The notes: generated from the letters alone by a model not told the origin. A DNA stretch of 28,964 nucleotides from SG8-32-3 sp964514055 (GCA_964514055.1 CAZEPB010000018.1:1-28964); one strand, 5' to 3'; shown: positions 13,940-22,731, numbered from the stretch's first letter. Numbers and translations are program-made.

Positions 13940-14752
13940 ATGACCGACAATATTAGTGTAATAGGCGCGGGAATGATCGGCGGCGCCATAGTGAAAAGCC
14001 TGTTGAAAAGCGGATACTCAGGCAAGGTTTCAGCAGCTGACCTCCAAATAGAAAGAATCAGAGCAATGGAAGAGTTAGGCGTAGCCGCAACCATGGACAA
14101 CCGAAAAGCCGCAGCCGACGCCCAAATTGTTTTTGTCTGTGTCAAACCAAGTGACGTGGAAAAAGTCCTGAAAGGAATAAGTAAAGAAATCGAAGGTAAA
14201 CTCGTAATCTCCACCGCTGCCACCGTACCCCTAAAGTTTTACAAGAAAATTGTTCCCAAAGCCAAGTTCGTAAGAATAATGCCAAACATTGCCGTTATGG
14301 TGCAGGCATCCTATACGGCGTACTGTTGTGAAAAAGACGTAACCCAAGAAGACAAAAAGAAAGTTAAAGACCTCTTGAACAGGATGGGGATATGCGAGGA
14401 ACTTGACGAAAAATACATGGACGCCATAACCGCCCTGACCGGCAGCGGACCCGGATATCTTTCCATAATAATCGAAGCTTTGATGTACGCGGGGTTAAGG
14501 GTAGGCTTGCCCAGACACGTGGCTTTGTATGGCTCCGCGCAAGCTGTCTTGGGAACCGGAAAACTTGTTCTAGAACTGCAGGAGCACCCAGCCAGAATAA
14601 AGGACATGGTCACAACTCCAAACGGAACAACAATCGACGCGATATACGAGCTTGAAGGAAGCTCGATTAGGCAGGCGCTGATGCGCGCGGTTGGGGAAGC
14701 AGCCAAAAAAAGCCAGCTGATTCGAGAGAAAATAAGCATAGACTCAAAGTAA
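13940..14752 (+). CDS. proC: Pyrroline-5-carboxylate reductase
   Basis: This 270-residue NAD(P)H enzyme catalyses the last step of proline synthesis (pyrroline-5-carboxylate to proline). The N-terminal Rossmann loop is VIGAGMIGGAI (residues about 7-17). FVRIMPNIAV is the MPN motif. The dimer/active-site helix begins ALTGSGPGYL (about 166-175), and the C-terminal signature is MVTTPNGTTIDAIYELE. Length is normal. A HAD phosphatase gene follows after 27 nt on the same strand and is probably co-transcribed. No other proline genes are in the window. Confidence 0.93.
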   Translation: MTDNISVIGAGMIGGAIVKSLLKSGYSGKVSAADLQIERIRAMEELGVAATMDNRKAAADAQIVFVCVKPSDVEKVLKGISKEIEGKLVISTAATVPLKFYKKIVPKAKFVRIMPNIAVMVQASYTAYCCEKDVTQEDKKKVKDLLNRMGICEELDEKYMDAITALTGSGPGYLSIIIEALMYAGLRVGLPRHVALYGSAQAVLGTGKLVLELQEHPARIKDMVTTPNGTTIDAIYELEGSSIRQALMRAVGEAAKKSQLIREKISIDSK

Positions 14753-14779
14753 GAAACGGGATTTCAAATAGTAACGCGG

Positions 14780-15439
14780 ATGCATAAAGCGGTTATATTC
14801 GACTGGGATGGAACCCTCGCTGACACCAGACAGGTAGTTGTGGCTTCCTTCCAAAAAGCTATCAGCGAAGTTAACTGCAAAATAAGCGACGAATTCATTG
14901 AACGCCGCATCGGCATAGGCTCAGCAGAAACCTTCAGGGAAATCCTTCATTCTGCCAATGTCCGATTCGATGAAGCGTTGATTAAGCGCTTGGTGAAAAA
15001 GAAGATTCAGAACGAAATCGACATGAGCGGTGGCGTACACCTGTTCGAGGGTTCAATAGACCTTTTGGCGTCTCTGCAGGGCAAAGTCAAATTAGGCTTG
15101 GCTTCTATGAACGACCGTGAAGTCATCAACCACCTGTTGAAAGCGACAAGCACCCAAAGGTTTTTTGCCGTCACCGTCACAGCTGACGACGTCGTTAACT
15201 CCAAGCCTCACCCTGAAATTTTCTTAAACTGTGCACGCAAACTCGGGAGCAGCCCAGAAAAATGTGTGGTTATTGAGGACTCAATCTTCGGCGTTGAAGC
15301 TGCAAAAACCGCAAAAATGGGGTGTATCGCGGTTCTTACAGGGGTGTACTCCCGAAGGGTGCTTGAAAAAGCAAATCCAGATTTGATAGTTGATTCCTTA
15401 AAAGAAAAAAGTAGAATTCTCAACTTCATTTTCGGATAA
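14780..15439 (+). CDS. HAD-superfamily hydrolase (phosphoglycolate phosphatase-like)
   Basis: This 219-residue phosphatase has motif I DWDGT (D8 nucleophile, D10), a helical C1 cap at about 16-85, motif II in LGLASMNDR, motif III Lys in SKPHPEIF and motif IV VIEDSIFGVEAAKTAKMG. This is the layout of phosphoglycolate phosphatase/beta-phosphoglucomutase-like HADs. The substrate cannot be told from sequence. It follows proC closely; a housekeeping role such as repair of phosphorylated metabolites is possible but not shown. Confidence 0.85.
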   Translation: MHKAVIFDWDGTLADTRQVVVASFQKAISEVNCKISDEFIERRIGIGSAETFREILHSANVRFDEALIKRLVKKKIQNEIDMSGGVHLFEGSIDLLASLQGKVKLGLASMNDREVINHLLKATSTQRFFAVTVTADDVVNSKPHPEIFLNCARKLGSSPEKCVVIEDSIFGVEAAKTAKMGCIAVLTGVYSRRVLEKANPDLIVDSLKEKSRILNFIFG

Positions 15440-15529
15440 AACATGCTGCATTGTTGTTGTGGCGCGACAGTCACATAGTTTTAAAAATTTTCTGTTCCAT
15501 AGTTAACAGTGTTTTAAAAGAAACGGAAG

Positions 15530-15805
15530 ATGAAAAACAAAATGTTGAACAGTTTTTTTGCAGTTAAAAAGGAAAAATCTCCAGTGTTTCAGGTGTTGCT
15601 GTTAGATAACGACGCCAGCCAAGACGTTGAAGTTCAAGAGGCGGAAAAGGTTGATTTCGAGAGAGTGCAAGAGCATCTGGCGCATGGCGGATCGGTCTTT
15701 ATCACAAGCAAGAACTCGCAGAAAATAGCCCCTCCTAAAACGAAGAAGACACCTCGAAACCAGAATGCAGGAAGAGTTACGGCTTTCTATATTGATCACT
15801 CATAA
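15530..15805 (+). CDS. Hypothetical 91-residue basic-tailed protein
   Basis: This soluble protein has a beta-rich first half (VFQVLLLDNDASQDVEVQEA), a helix (FERVQEHLAHG), a strand GSVFITSK, and a Lys/Pro-rich disordered linker (KIAPPKTKKTPRNQ) before AFYIDHS. The GGSVFITSK strand and basic linker suggest nucleic acid or surface binding, but I recognise no family. It has a separate promoter-like TTTTAAAAATTTT about 45 nt upstream. Confidence 0.55.
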   Translation: MKNKMLNSFFAVKKEKSPVFQVLLLDNDASQDVEVQEAEKVDFERVQEHLAHGGSVFITSKNSQKIAPPKTKKTPRNQNAGRVTAFYIDHS

Positions 15806-15954
15806 GAAGCATTCCGACGAGTGCCATACAAAAATTGAATTCCGATTGTCCACACGACACTCTTTAACAAACTATCTGCTGTTTCCTGAATAGAAGATTC
15901 TTTCACAAGAGTTATCTACTTATCCGAGGCAAAGGATGATTACGGGAAGGGAGA

Positions 15955-16122
15955 ATGGAAGAGGACAGACTGATTTTAGTCAGTCAAAGCAGTTGTGACC
16001 ATGCCAAGCAGAGGCGATATACCCAGACACGCTTCGACATACTGAACGGGTTTGAACTAGTTTTGACAAGATGCATTAACTGCCATAAGATTCTCGCTTT
16101 AGAAGCGAAGAAACTGAAATAG
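15955..16122 (+). CDS. 55-residue putative zinc-binding protein
   Basis: The frame runs from ATG 15955 (AAGGGAGA directly upstream) to TAG 16120-16122. Metal-binding candidates are C-x-H in SSCDHAKQ and C-x2-CH in RCINCHKI, giving a possible two-pair site with about 26 residues between halves. The rest is basic. The visible family resemblance is only the generic small archaeal zinc-ribbon layout. The 149 nt before it hold nothing I can identify. Confidence 0.55.
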   Translation: MEEDRLILVSQSSCDHAKQRRYTQTRFDILNGFELVLTRCINCHKILALEAKKLK

Positions 16123-16230
16123 CCTGCGGTAGAACATCTTGCAGTGTTACTTTAAAAAAAATGTAAATTTCAATGAAAATAAATGCTAATTTTTACTTGT
16201 TTGATTAAAAATATAACATGCGCGGCTCTT

Positions 16231-16290
16231 GGGTATAAAAACAGGTTTCAGCCTGTTTCTTTACGCCTTTAATAAGTGACATGAAACAGG
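16231..16290 (+). promoter_or_regulatory. Promoter with operator-like repeats upstream of the CdvB-type gene
   Basis: TATAAAA (16234-16240) directly abuts a palindrome, AAACAGG (16239-16245) and CCTGTTT (16252-16258) with a 6-nt centre. A further GAAACAGG at 16283-16290 pairs perfectly with CCTGTTTC (16252-16259). The first pair overlaps the TATA box and expected start region, as a repressor operator would; the third half-site lies in the 5' leader. The rest of 16123-16427 is A/T-rich and holds no convincing gene. Confidence 0.5.
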
Positions 16291-16427
16291 AAGCTCAAAG
16301 TGCATGACTTTTAAAATGAACAGTTTAAAACGAGTTTTTGGGTGTGGTAGATTTTAGCTTGCTGGTTCAAACAGTTTTTTATGTGGTCGCTTACTAAGGA
16401 TGGCACGGTGAAAGATCAGGAGAGAAA

Positions 16428-17084
16428 TTGGTTTTGGTTGACAGGTTCGTTGACAAATGGAAGGAAAAGCCGCAGCAACCTTCATTTTTATCGAAAATAA
16501 AAGATGTGGGCAAGCCTTCTATAGGTTTAAAAAAACAAATTAACACCGTTCTCCAACGGATTGAAGTTCAAAAGCACAAGTTGAATAACGCACAAAGTCG
16601 TTTTGAGAAACGCGATGCTACCCTCTTCAAACGCACTGTTAAAGCACTTTCGGAGAGGGATACGATGCGTGCGAACGTTCTCGCTGGCGAGCTGGCAGAA
16701 ATACGGAAAGTTGAGAAAATGCTGATGCATGCGTCGCTGGCATTAGAAAGCGTGGCTTTAAGGCTTAACACGGTTTCAGAGTTAGGAGACATAGTTACCG
16801 TGATAGCGCCTGCAGCAGGTGTGCTTAACAATATTCGCTCTGGGATGTCAGGTGTTTTTCCAGAGGCAGGTCGTGAACTAGAAAACATCGGCACTTTGCT
16901 GACCGACATAGTTTCCACAACCCACCAGGACACGGGCACGCCAGTAAACGTTGGAACCGCAAGTTTAGAAGCAGAAAAAATCCTGGAGGAAGCGGAAACA
17001 GCCGCGGAACGAAAACTGAAAGAGCAACTTCCAGAAATATTCACTGCCGTATCAACGCAGAAAAAAACTAGCGTAGAAACATAA
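16428..17084 (+). CDS. cdvB: ESCRT-III (Snf7/CdvB) family protein
   Basis: This 218-residue archaeal ESCRT-III protein forms membrane-remodelling filaments in cell division and vesicle release. The Snf7 core is all helical: a basic helix with LKKQINTVLQRIEVQKHKLNNAQ (about 33-56), helix 2 with RTVKALSERDTMRANVLAGELAEIRKVEKMLMHASLALESVALRL (about 69-113), then MSGVFPEAGRELENIGTLL (about 140-158). An acidic C-terminal helix (about 178-197) follows a linker. No winged helix or proline-rich MIM2 is visible, so it resembles the shorter CdvB1/B2 type. The start is TTG with AGGAGAG five nt upstream. CdvA and CdvC are not in this window. Confidence 0.85.
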   Translation: MVLVDRFVDKWKEKPQQPSFLSKIKDVGKPSIGLKKQINTVLQRIEVQKHKLNNAQSRFEKRDATLFKRTVKALSERDTMRANVLAGELAEIRKVEKMLMHASLALESVALRLNTVSELGDIVTVIAPAAGVLNNIRSGMSGVFPEAGRELENIGTLLTDIVSTTHQDTGTPVNVGTASLEAEKILEEAETAAERKLKEQLPEIFTAVSTQKKTSVET

Positions 17085-17133
17085 GGACAACAAAACGCTG
17101 CTGTGATTTAGAATCAAGCAGCTAAATTTAATT

Positions 17134-18483
17134 TTACCCCTTCATGTTTTTTAGAGCCATTTCTGCTGCGTTTACCAATTGGTATGCGATAGGTGAAGCT
17201 GTAACAGCAGGATGCGTTCCGATCTGGAATGTCGCAATATCGGTAGCCCTCATCCTATTTTGGATGCATGCGCTGATCGTGTTGATAAGTTCTCCAGCAC
17301 TTGGGCCGCCTCTGACGGCTCCGCCAACCAATTCTCCGTTTACTTTGTTGAATACCAGTCTCACCCACATCTTGGACATGCCCGGCATTCCTCCAGGATG
17401 CCTATCAGCAGCTTCAGCTTCCCCTGTTACCACGTCGAATCCGCATTCTTTTGCACCTTTCGCGCTCATCCCCGCCATAGCCACCGTTAAGTTCCCAAGC
17501 GCCGTGGAGAAAACCCCTACAACTCCTGGGTTTTTTCTGCTAATTTCGTATAAATTCGCGCCTGCAATGCGAGCTTCAGTTGAAGCTATTGATGCAAGTC
17601 TCAGACCTGAGGGCTGACCAGTAAAGAATGAAAATTTACTGGTGCAGTCACCGCATGCAAAAATATTTGGATCTGACGTTCTCATGTTGCTGTCGACAAT
17701 TATTCCCCCTTTGTCAACTGCCAAACCAGCTTTCTCAGCTAGGACAGCGTTGGGTCTCACACCAACCCCGACAATCAACAAATCTGCCTTTATTTCCTTA
17801 CCGTTAGATAGTTTAACACCTGTAACCTTGTCATCACCCAAAACCTCCTTTAACATAGCCCCTGTAACAACGTTTATACCCTTCTCGGCAAGATAGTCTT
17901 CGACCTCTTGGCAACATTTACATGCCTCTTCACCAAAGGCAATTTGTAAACATTGGTTAAGCATTTCCACGATTGTTACGTTGATATCCCGGTTCTTCTT
18001 GCACTCGTCAGCGAATTCACATCCAATAAACCCACAACCCAAGATTACTAAGTCTTTTACATCCTTTAATGCATCCAACAGGCTCTTCAGATACTGGACA
18101 TCCTTCTTTATTGGATAAACATTTTTCTTGTCAATTCCAGGAATAGGGGGAACCAACGAAAATGAACCAGTTGCCAGCACTAACTTATCATATGTTACTG
18201 ATTCTCCGCTTGCCAGAGTTACTTTTTTCTCTTTTGGGTTTAGCTCCTTCGCCTCATCTACAATGAGCTCTATGTTATTAGCTTGAAGCGCACCGTCAGG
18301 TATCAAGTTGCGCTCTGGCGTCCCGACCGTGCCAAATATGTACGGAATACCGCAAGGTATCAGCACTTGTTTCTCTTTCCGTATCAACAATATACTTTTT
18401 TCTGGATAATGCCTTCTCGCTGTTATTGCCGCTGGAAGCCCCGCTGCACTACCACCTACTACCACAATATCAACTTGCTTCAT
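17134..18483 (-). CDS. FAD-dependent CoA-disulfide reductase / NADH oxidase-type protein
   Basis: This 449-residue pyridine nucleotide-disulfide oxidoreductase has FAD loop VVGGSAAGLPAA (residues about 8-19), the single redox Cys C44 in IPCGIPY (as in CoA-disulfide reductase and Nox, unlike the two-Cys glutathione reductase type), NAD loop ILGCGFIGCEFAD (about 147-159), the FAD closing motif NIFACGDCTS, and a C-terminal dimerisation domain with HPGG and THPAVTASPI. Substrates may be CoA disulfide, polysulfide or oxygen. GAGGGTGTGA before the ATG confirms the start. It is convergent with the cdvB-like gene and divergent from the surface-protein gene. Confidence 0.85.
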   Translation of the reverse strand: MKQVDIVVVGGSAAGLPAAITARRHYPEKSILLIRKEKQVLIPCGIPYIFGTVGTPERNLIPDGALQANNIELIVDEAKELNPKEKKVTLASGESVTYDKLVLATGSFSLVPPIPGIDKKNVYPIKKDVQYLKSLLDALKDVKDLVILGCGFIGCEFADECKKNRDINVTIVEMLNQCLQIAFGEEACKCCQEVEDYLAEKGINVVTGAMLKEVLGDDKVTGVKLSNGKEIKADLLIVGVGVRPNAVLAEKAGLAVDKGGIIVDSNMRTSDPNIFACGDCTSKFSFFTGQPSGLRLASIASTEARIAGANLYEISRKNPGVVGVFSTALGNLTVAMAGMSAKGAKECGFDVVTGEAEAADRHPGGMPGMSKMWVRLVFNKVNGELVGGAVRGGPSAGELINTISACIQNRMRATDIATFQIGTHPAVTASPIAYQLVNAAEMALKNMKG

Positions 18484-18600
18484 TTCACACCCTCTAATTT
18501 TATCATATAATTGTCACACTCTATTTTGTAAACAATATTTAAGAATGGTGTTTAGAAAATAAACTCACTGGAAAACTGGTGTTGCGCGAACACTCTTTTT

Positions 18601-18783
18601 GTGGGATTAAATTTTAATCCAACCAACCAACTTTTGACGGCGTGTGTGCTTTGCGAGAAAAGACTGGAACGCAGACTGAGATGTTGCGCTGGTTTTGTTT
18701 TTATACGTTTCGTGTTTAGCGCGTACCAGTTTTACCAGGTTCGGAGATTGCGAAAGATTCACCGGAAATACGGAATTGAATAG
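18601..18783 (+). CDS. Doubtful 60-residue Cys/Arg-rich ORF
   Basis: The frame from GTG 18601 encodes a basic product with C-x2-C and a CC pair, a hydrophobic stretch (CAGFVFIRFVFSAY) and a strongly basic end (VRRLRKIHRKYGIE). There is no SD, and the first residues lie inside the palindrome at 18604-18620. It is kept only because nothing else explains the stretch. Confidence 0.2.
   Translation: MGLNFNPTNQLLTACVLCEKRLERRLRCCAGFVFIRFVFSAYQFYQVRRLRKIHRKYGIE
18604..18620. repeat. Palindrome, copy 1 of an inverted pair
   Basis: GGATTAAA and TTTAATCC flank a single T: a perfect 8-bp dyad. Followed on the plus strand by AACCAACC, its reverse complement matches TTGGTTGG plus the palindrome at 22043-22064 at 21 of 22 positions. 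It lies between the flavoprotein gene and the surface-protein gene. Confidence 0.5.
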
Positions 18784-19087
18784 CCCGACTTTTTTCGGAG
18801 AATATCTTGAGTCTTGGGGATTGCTTTTGCGGAAGTTTTAAGCCAAGAAACTAACAGTGAATGGGATGGAGTGGGAGAAGCCGCTGGCATACGCTAGAGA
18901 CTGCCCGTAGTCATTCAAACTGAATCAAGTTGCATCGAACCCTGCGTTCATGAAATGATGTTGACCGTGAAAAAAGCATTCTGTTTCTCTCCAGAACAAG
19001 ACATCATAGCCTAATCTAAATGATGCAGCTCTGAGCGGCTACACTTCCAAACAAATTAAATAAACATTAAAAGGAGGTGATAAAAAA
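18784..19087. other. Intergenic stretch upstream of the PQQ-propeller gene
   Basis: About 300 nt without a convincing gene. Near the end, an A/T-rich TTAAATAAACATTAAA (19056-19071) precedes AAAAGGAGGTGA, the strong SD of the gene at 19088. C-box and D-box-like words (ATGATG, CTGA) occur at 18956-19034 but in the wrong arrangement for a C/D guide RNA. Confidence 0.3.
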
Positions 19088-21949
19088 ATGAAAAAATCAA
19101 GAAGCAAAAATTTTTTCATAATAGCTTTGATTATATTGCTGACTTTAGCTACTATGCTTTTCACATTCTCTATTACCCAAGGGCAAGAAGAAGTTAAAAC
19201 GTATCCCTACTTGGTAGTAACACCAAATCCTGTGGGTGTAGGTCAAAGCGTTTTCATTGTTATGTGGATTCATGGAGCTCCACCAACCGCAGCGGGTCTA
19301 GGTGGACATAGATACAACTTCACACTTGAAGTCAAAAAACCCAACGAAAACAATTTCAATTTCATATACCCACCCAGTAGTGCGGATCCATTTTTCATCT
19401 CAGATGAAACCGGATCAGCTTTCGCGCAATACACACCTGAATCAGACGGCGAATACGAATTTAGATTTACCTACGTTGGACAGATAATATCTCGCTTTAA
19501 TCCAGAAACTGGTATTCCAGGATTTCCAGAACCACTAGCAAACATCCCAAATTTAGTCAATTCAAAATTCTTGCCCAGCAACAAAACAGCAACACTTACT
19601 GTTAAGAAAAAACCGTTACCTGATCCAACAACTACTTATCCAATTCCAAAGGAGTATTGGACACGGCCAATTGAAGGACAAAACACAGAATGGGCAGATA
19701 TTTCATCAAACTGGTTGGCAGGAGCCCATATAGGTCAAGGTTACGGCGCTGCAAATGCTATGACACGAGACCTTTTTCAACGTGATGGAACAGCACCTGC
19801 CAGTCCACATATTATGTGGACAAAACCGATTGAGTTCGGTGGTGTTGTTGGAGGAACAACCGAAATCCCAGGTAGAGGCTTTTATTCAGGAGGATCATAC
19901 GAAGGTAGATTCACCAACGCGATAAGCATGTTTGGAAGATTATATTACCAGGTACCCTTGTACCATGCTGGTGGCTTAGGTTCAAGTGCATCAGGATATG
20001 CCTGTGTAGACCTACGCACTGGTGAGACGATATGGGTTTCAGATGAAATCGGCATCCCATACAAAGGAGTCTATGGAATGGGTCAAGGGCCAAAAATCAA
20101 AGGACAACTCTATGATTATGAAACAGTGAACCAGCACGGCGTCGTAGGTGGTCTAATTTGGACAGAAGAAATGGATGGCAGTACATGGAAGGCATATGAT
20201 GCATTCACTGGTCAATGGGTGTACAGCATAACAAGTGTTCCTCAAGGGACAGAAGTCTACACTAAGAGTGGAGAAATAGAACGTTATGTGCTTGATTATC
20301 CAAATCGGAAATTGTCTTTGTGGACTTCATCCGCAACACCAAATTCACCACTAGTAGGAGAAGCCGATGTAAACATCGGTCCGTCAGTTCCTGGAACTAC
20401 GTTCAATGCTTTTACGTATAGGCCTATGGGAAAAAACGCTGACATGAATGAAAACATTAAATGGAGCGTCACCATTCCTGATTTGCCTGGGGATGGGAAT
20501 CCAACTATAATTAAAGTGCTTCCTGATGACTTGATACTTGGCACCAGTACTAGCTTTCCGATAATGGGCATGGCTGGAATCTCGAGAATACCCCCCTCGG
20601 TTATCACAATGTGGGCAATAAATCTGGATTTATCCAGGGATGCAAATGGAGATGGTGTGGCTGATATAGACGATATTGGAGCTGTTTTATGGATATATGA
20701 TATTCCTTGCACAGAAGATCCTGAAAATTCTGGAAATTACCTTACACGAACTTTGGGACCAGTGTATGTCGGTCTTGATAAAGACGAGGCTGATACAATT
20801 CGTATCTTCACTATGTCAGATGCACAAAACTTTGCATGGTTCGGTTATAACCTTGACGATCCAGTTAATCCCAGCACAGGACAGCCTGAACCCATTTGGG
20901 GTCCAATATATGATGACGATTATCTCTCTGACTACCAGTATTACGGCAGTTCTGGAGGCGCAGGTCAAATAGGTTATGTTGCTTATGGTAGACTTTATGC
21001 GGACGGTTATGGTGGGGAAATTCATTGTTTTGATCTTGAAGATGGGCGCTTGTTATGGGAATATAGTACTGCTGAAATGAAGGATCTCCAACCCGAGGAT
21101 TTGGAATGCGAAACTAATTCGGTCTGGGGTTATTTCCCTATTTTTATTGCTGGTATTGCAGATGACAAAATCTACGTATACAACAATGAACACTCTCCCA
21201 ATAATCCCTACTACAAAGGCGAAAGAGTGCGCTGTTTAAATGCAAAATATGACCCAGATAACCCCAAGGATCAATTGGAACTATGGACTCTTATGGGCAT
21301 GGCTGGTCAGCCAGTTTTTGGCTCAACCTCAATTATTGCTGATGGTTTCCTAGTTTATTACAACTATTATGATAATCAGATATACTGCATCGGAAAGGGG
21401 CCAACCAAAACAACAGTAACAGCACCAGACATTGAGGTTTCGCGTGGTTCAAGCGTCCTAATTCAAGGTTCAGTCATAGATCTCGCTCCAGGCACTATGC
21501 AAGACGAACAGGTAAAACGTTTCCCACATGGCGTTCCAGCAGTATCTGATAAAATCATGGGTCCATGGATGGAATACTTGTATATGCAAAAGCCTTACCC
21601 CAAAAAAGTAACTGGAGTTGAAGTCAACTTAGAGATAGTTGATCCAAATAATGATCGCTACCAAATTGGCACTGTGAAGAGCGAGCCGAGTGGCGTATAT
21701 GCTTTTGATTTTACTCCGCCAGGTTCAGGATTGTATAAGATTATAGCCACCTTCCAAGGATCAGATTCCTATTGGCCATCCGTCGCAGAAACATTCCTAC
21801 TGGTTAAGGGGAAAAGTGATAAACCAACATCCAATGCTAATGCCTTATTCGGAAATTCTGTACTGATAATAGGTTTGCTTTGTGCGTGTACCATAGGAGT
21901 ACTACTGCTAGCTTCTAGATCTACAAAATTTCTGCATTGGTCCAAATGA
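19088..21949 (+). CDS. Large exported PQQ-type beta-propeller surface protein with C-terminal anchor
   Basis: This 953-residue protein has a classical signal sequence (Lys-rich start, hydrophobic 9-29, likely cleavage near TQGQEE) and an N-terminal Ig-like domain (about 38-172). A region of about 570 residues (200-770) contains PQQ-type propeller strands such as GYACVDLRTGETIWVSDE and IHCFDLEDGRLLWEYS. A second Ig-like domain (about 780-908) and a C-terminal TM (about 920-940) with a short basic tail follow. A calcium-loop-like DANGDGVADIDD sits at about 519-530. The protein is probably displayed on the outer membrane face. There is no sign of PQQ dependence, and propellers of this type may be purely structural. 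AAAAGGAGGTGATAAAAAA precedes the ATG. Confidence 0.8.
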   Translation: MKKSRSKNFFIIALIILLTLATMLFTFSITQGQEEVKTYPYLVVTPNPVGVGQSVFIVMWIHGAPPTAAGLGGHRYNFTLEVKKPNENNFNFIYPPSSADPFFISDETGSAFAQYTPESDGEYEFRFTYVGQIISRFNPETGIPGFPEPLANIPNLVNSKFLPSNKTATLTVKKKPLPDPTTTYPIPKEYWTRPIEGQNTEWADISSNWLAGAHIGQGYGAANAMTRDLFQRDGTAPASPHIMWTKPIEFGGVVGGTTEIPGRGFYSGGSYEGRFTNAISMFGRLYYQVPLYHAGGLGSSASGYACVDLRTGETIWVSDEIGIPYKGVYGMGQGPKIKGQLYDYETVNQHGVVGGLIWTEEMDGSTWKAYDAFTGQWVYSITSVPQGTEVYTKSGEIERYVLDYPNRKLSLWTSSATPNSPLVGEADVNIGPSVPGTTFNAFTYRPMGKNADMNENIKWSVTIPDLPGDGNPTIIKVLPDDLILGTSTSFPIMGMAGISRIPPSVITMWAINLDLSRDANGDGVADIDDIGAVLWIYDIPCTEDPENSGNYLTRTLGPVYVGLDKDEADTIRIFTMSDAQNFAWFGYNLDDPVNPSTGQPEPIWGPIYDDDYLSDYQYYGSSGGAGQIGYVAYGRLYADGYGGEIHCFDLEDGRLLWEYSTAEMKDLQPEDLECETNSVWGYFPIFIAGIADDKIYVYNNEHSPNNPYYKGERVRCLNAKYDPDNPKDQLELWTLMGMAGQPVFGSTSIIADGFLVYYNYYDNQIYCIGKGPTKTTVTAPDIEVSRGSSVLIQGSVIDLAPGTMQDEQVKRFPHGVPAVSDKIMGPWMEYLYMQKPYPKKVTGVEVNLEIVDPNNDRYQIGTVKSEPSGVYAFDFTPPGSGLYKIIATFQGSDSYWPSVAETFLLVKGKSDKPTSNANALFGNSVLIIGLLCACTIGVLLLASRSTKFLHWSK

Positions 21950-21977
21950 TACGTTCACGTATCATCTCCTCTTTTTT
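21946..21977 (+). terminator. Stem-loop terminator at the stop codon of the propeller gene
   Basis: ATGATACG (21946-21953), loop TTCA, and CGTATCAT (21958-21965) form a perfect 8-bp stem that includes the TGA stop, followed by CTCCTC and six T (21972-21977). Confidence 0.7.
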
Positions 21978-22048
21978 CTTTAAAGCTTTGCTAACCGTTG
22001 ATTAGAAGAGAGTATTTGTGTGTTTTCTTATCGTTTTTGGTATTGGTT

Positions 22049-22064
22049 GGATTAAATTTTAATC
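22049..22064. repeat. Palindrome, copy 2 of an inverted pair
   Basis: The same GGATTAAATTTTAATC core as at 18604, preceded by TTGGTT, in opposite overall orientation. It lies between the convergent propeller and methyltransferase genes, 20 nt from the stop of the latter, so it could also act as a terminator stem. Confidence 0.5.
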
Positions 22065-22083
22065 TTAACTTCTAATCCAAAAT

Positions 22084-22596
22084 TCAAGTTTCACTTTTCC
22101 TGAATCGACGTATGATACCCAGCAAAAAGTTTGCTCTTGGAACCTTTTTCATGTACGCTTTATAGTCTTCTCCAAACCTCTCCACACAGGCTTTATCTGC
22201 CCTGATTAAATCAATATACGTCAACGGGATGACAGGCGCACCCAGTAGGATAACAATCCAGTGCTGAAAAAGCAACACGCCGGAAAATGCCCACATGATA
22301 AAAGTTACATATTGTGGATGGCGAACAACGGAGTATATTCCAGTGTCAACAAGTTTCGTGGTGTGAATGTAGCTCTGTCCCTTTTGCACTCCGCCTTTTT
22401 TGCGAAACTCAAACACTGGAAGCATACCAAAAACAATGCCTGAAACACAATACAGCGCCACTCCAGCATACGCCAAGATTTCAATTTGCGAAACCTCAGA
22501 CAGCAAATAAATGCCAACGACGATTTGCGAGATAAAAAGAACACTTGAAAAGGTTGCTGGCACATGATCCATCCAAGAAAAAGTTCTCTCAGACAT
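22084..22596 (-). CDS. ICMT/PEMT-like membrane methyltransferase
   Basis: This 170-residue membrane protein has about four TM segments (13-33, 41-60, 98-113, 114-130). The signature of isoprenylcysteine carboxyl- and phospholipid-methyltransferases is present: TGIYSVVRHPQYV (residues 85-97) and the C-terminal DKACVERFGEDYKAYMKKVPR, with the E and the FGEDY-x2-Y-x4-P core for SAM binding. It probably methylates a lipid or isoprenoid-linked substrate. The ATG at 22596 lacks a strong SD. It is divergent from the zinc-ribbon gene. Confidence 0.82.
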   Translation of the reverse strand: MSERTFSWMDHVPATFSSVLFISQIVVGIYLLSEVSQIEILAYAGVALYCVSGIVFGMLPVFEFRKKGGVQKGQSYIHTTKLVDTGIYSVVRHPQYVTFIMWAFSGVLLFQHWIVILLGAPVIPLTYIDLIRADKACVERFGEDYKAYMKKVPRANFLLGIIRRFRKSET

Positions 22597-22731
22597 TTTA
22601 TTCGCTCCTCGACCCCAAGCTAAATTGCAATAATTTCTATTAATAAGCTTTAATCTAGTCGTTTTTTATAGCGGATGCGCGTTTCGATTACACCTACAGT
22701 CTATTTTGAATTGTGCTATGAATTCAGAATA

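Noticed and set aside
18956..19034. Possible C/D box guide RNA
   Set aside because: ATGATG and CTGA words occur, but spacing and order do not give C, D', C', D and there is no terminal stem.
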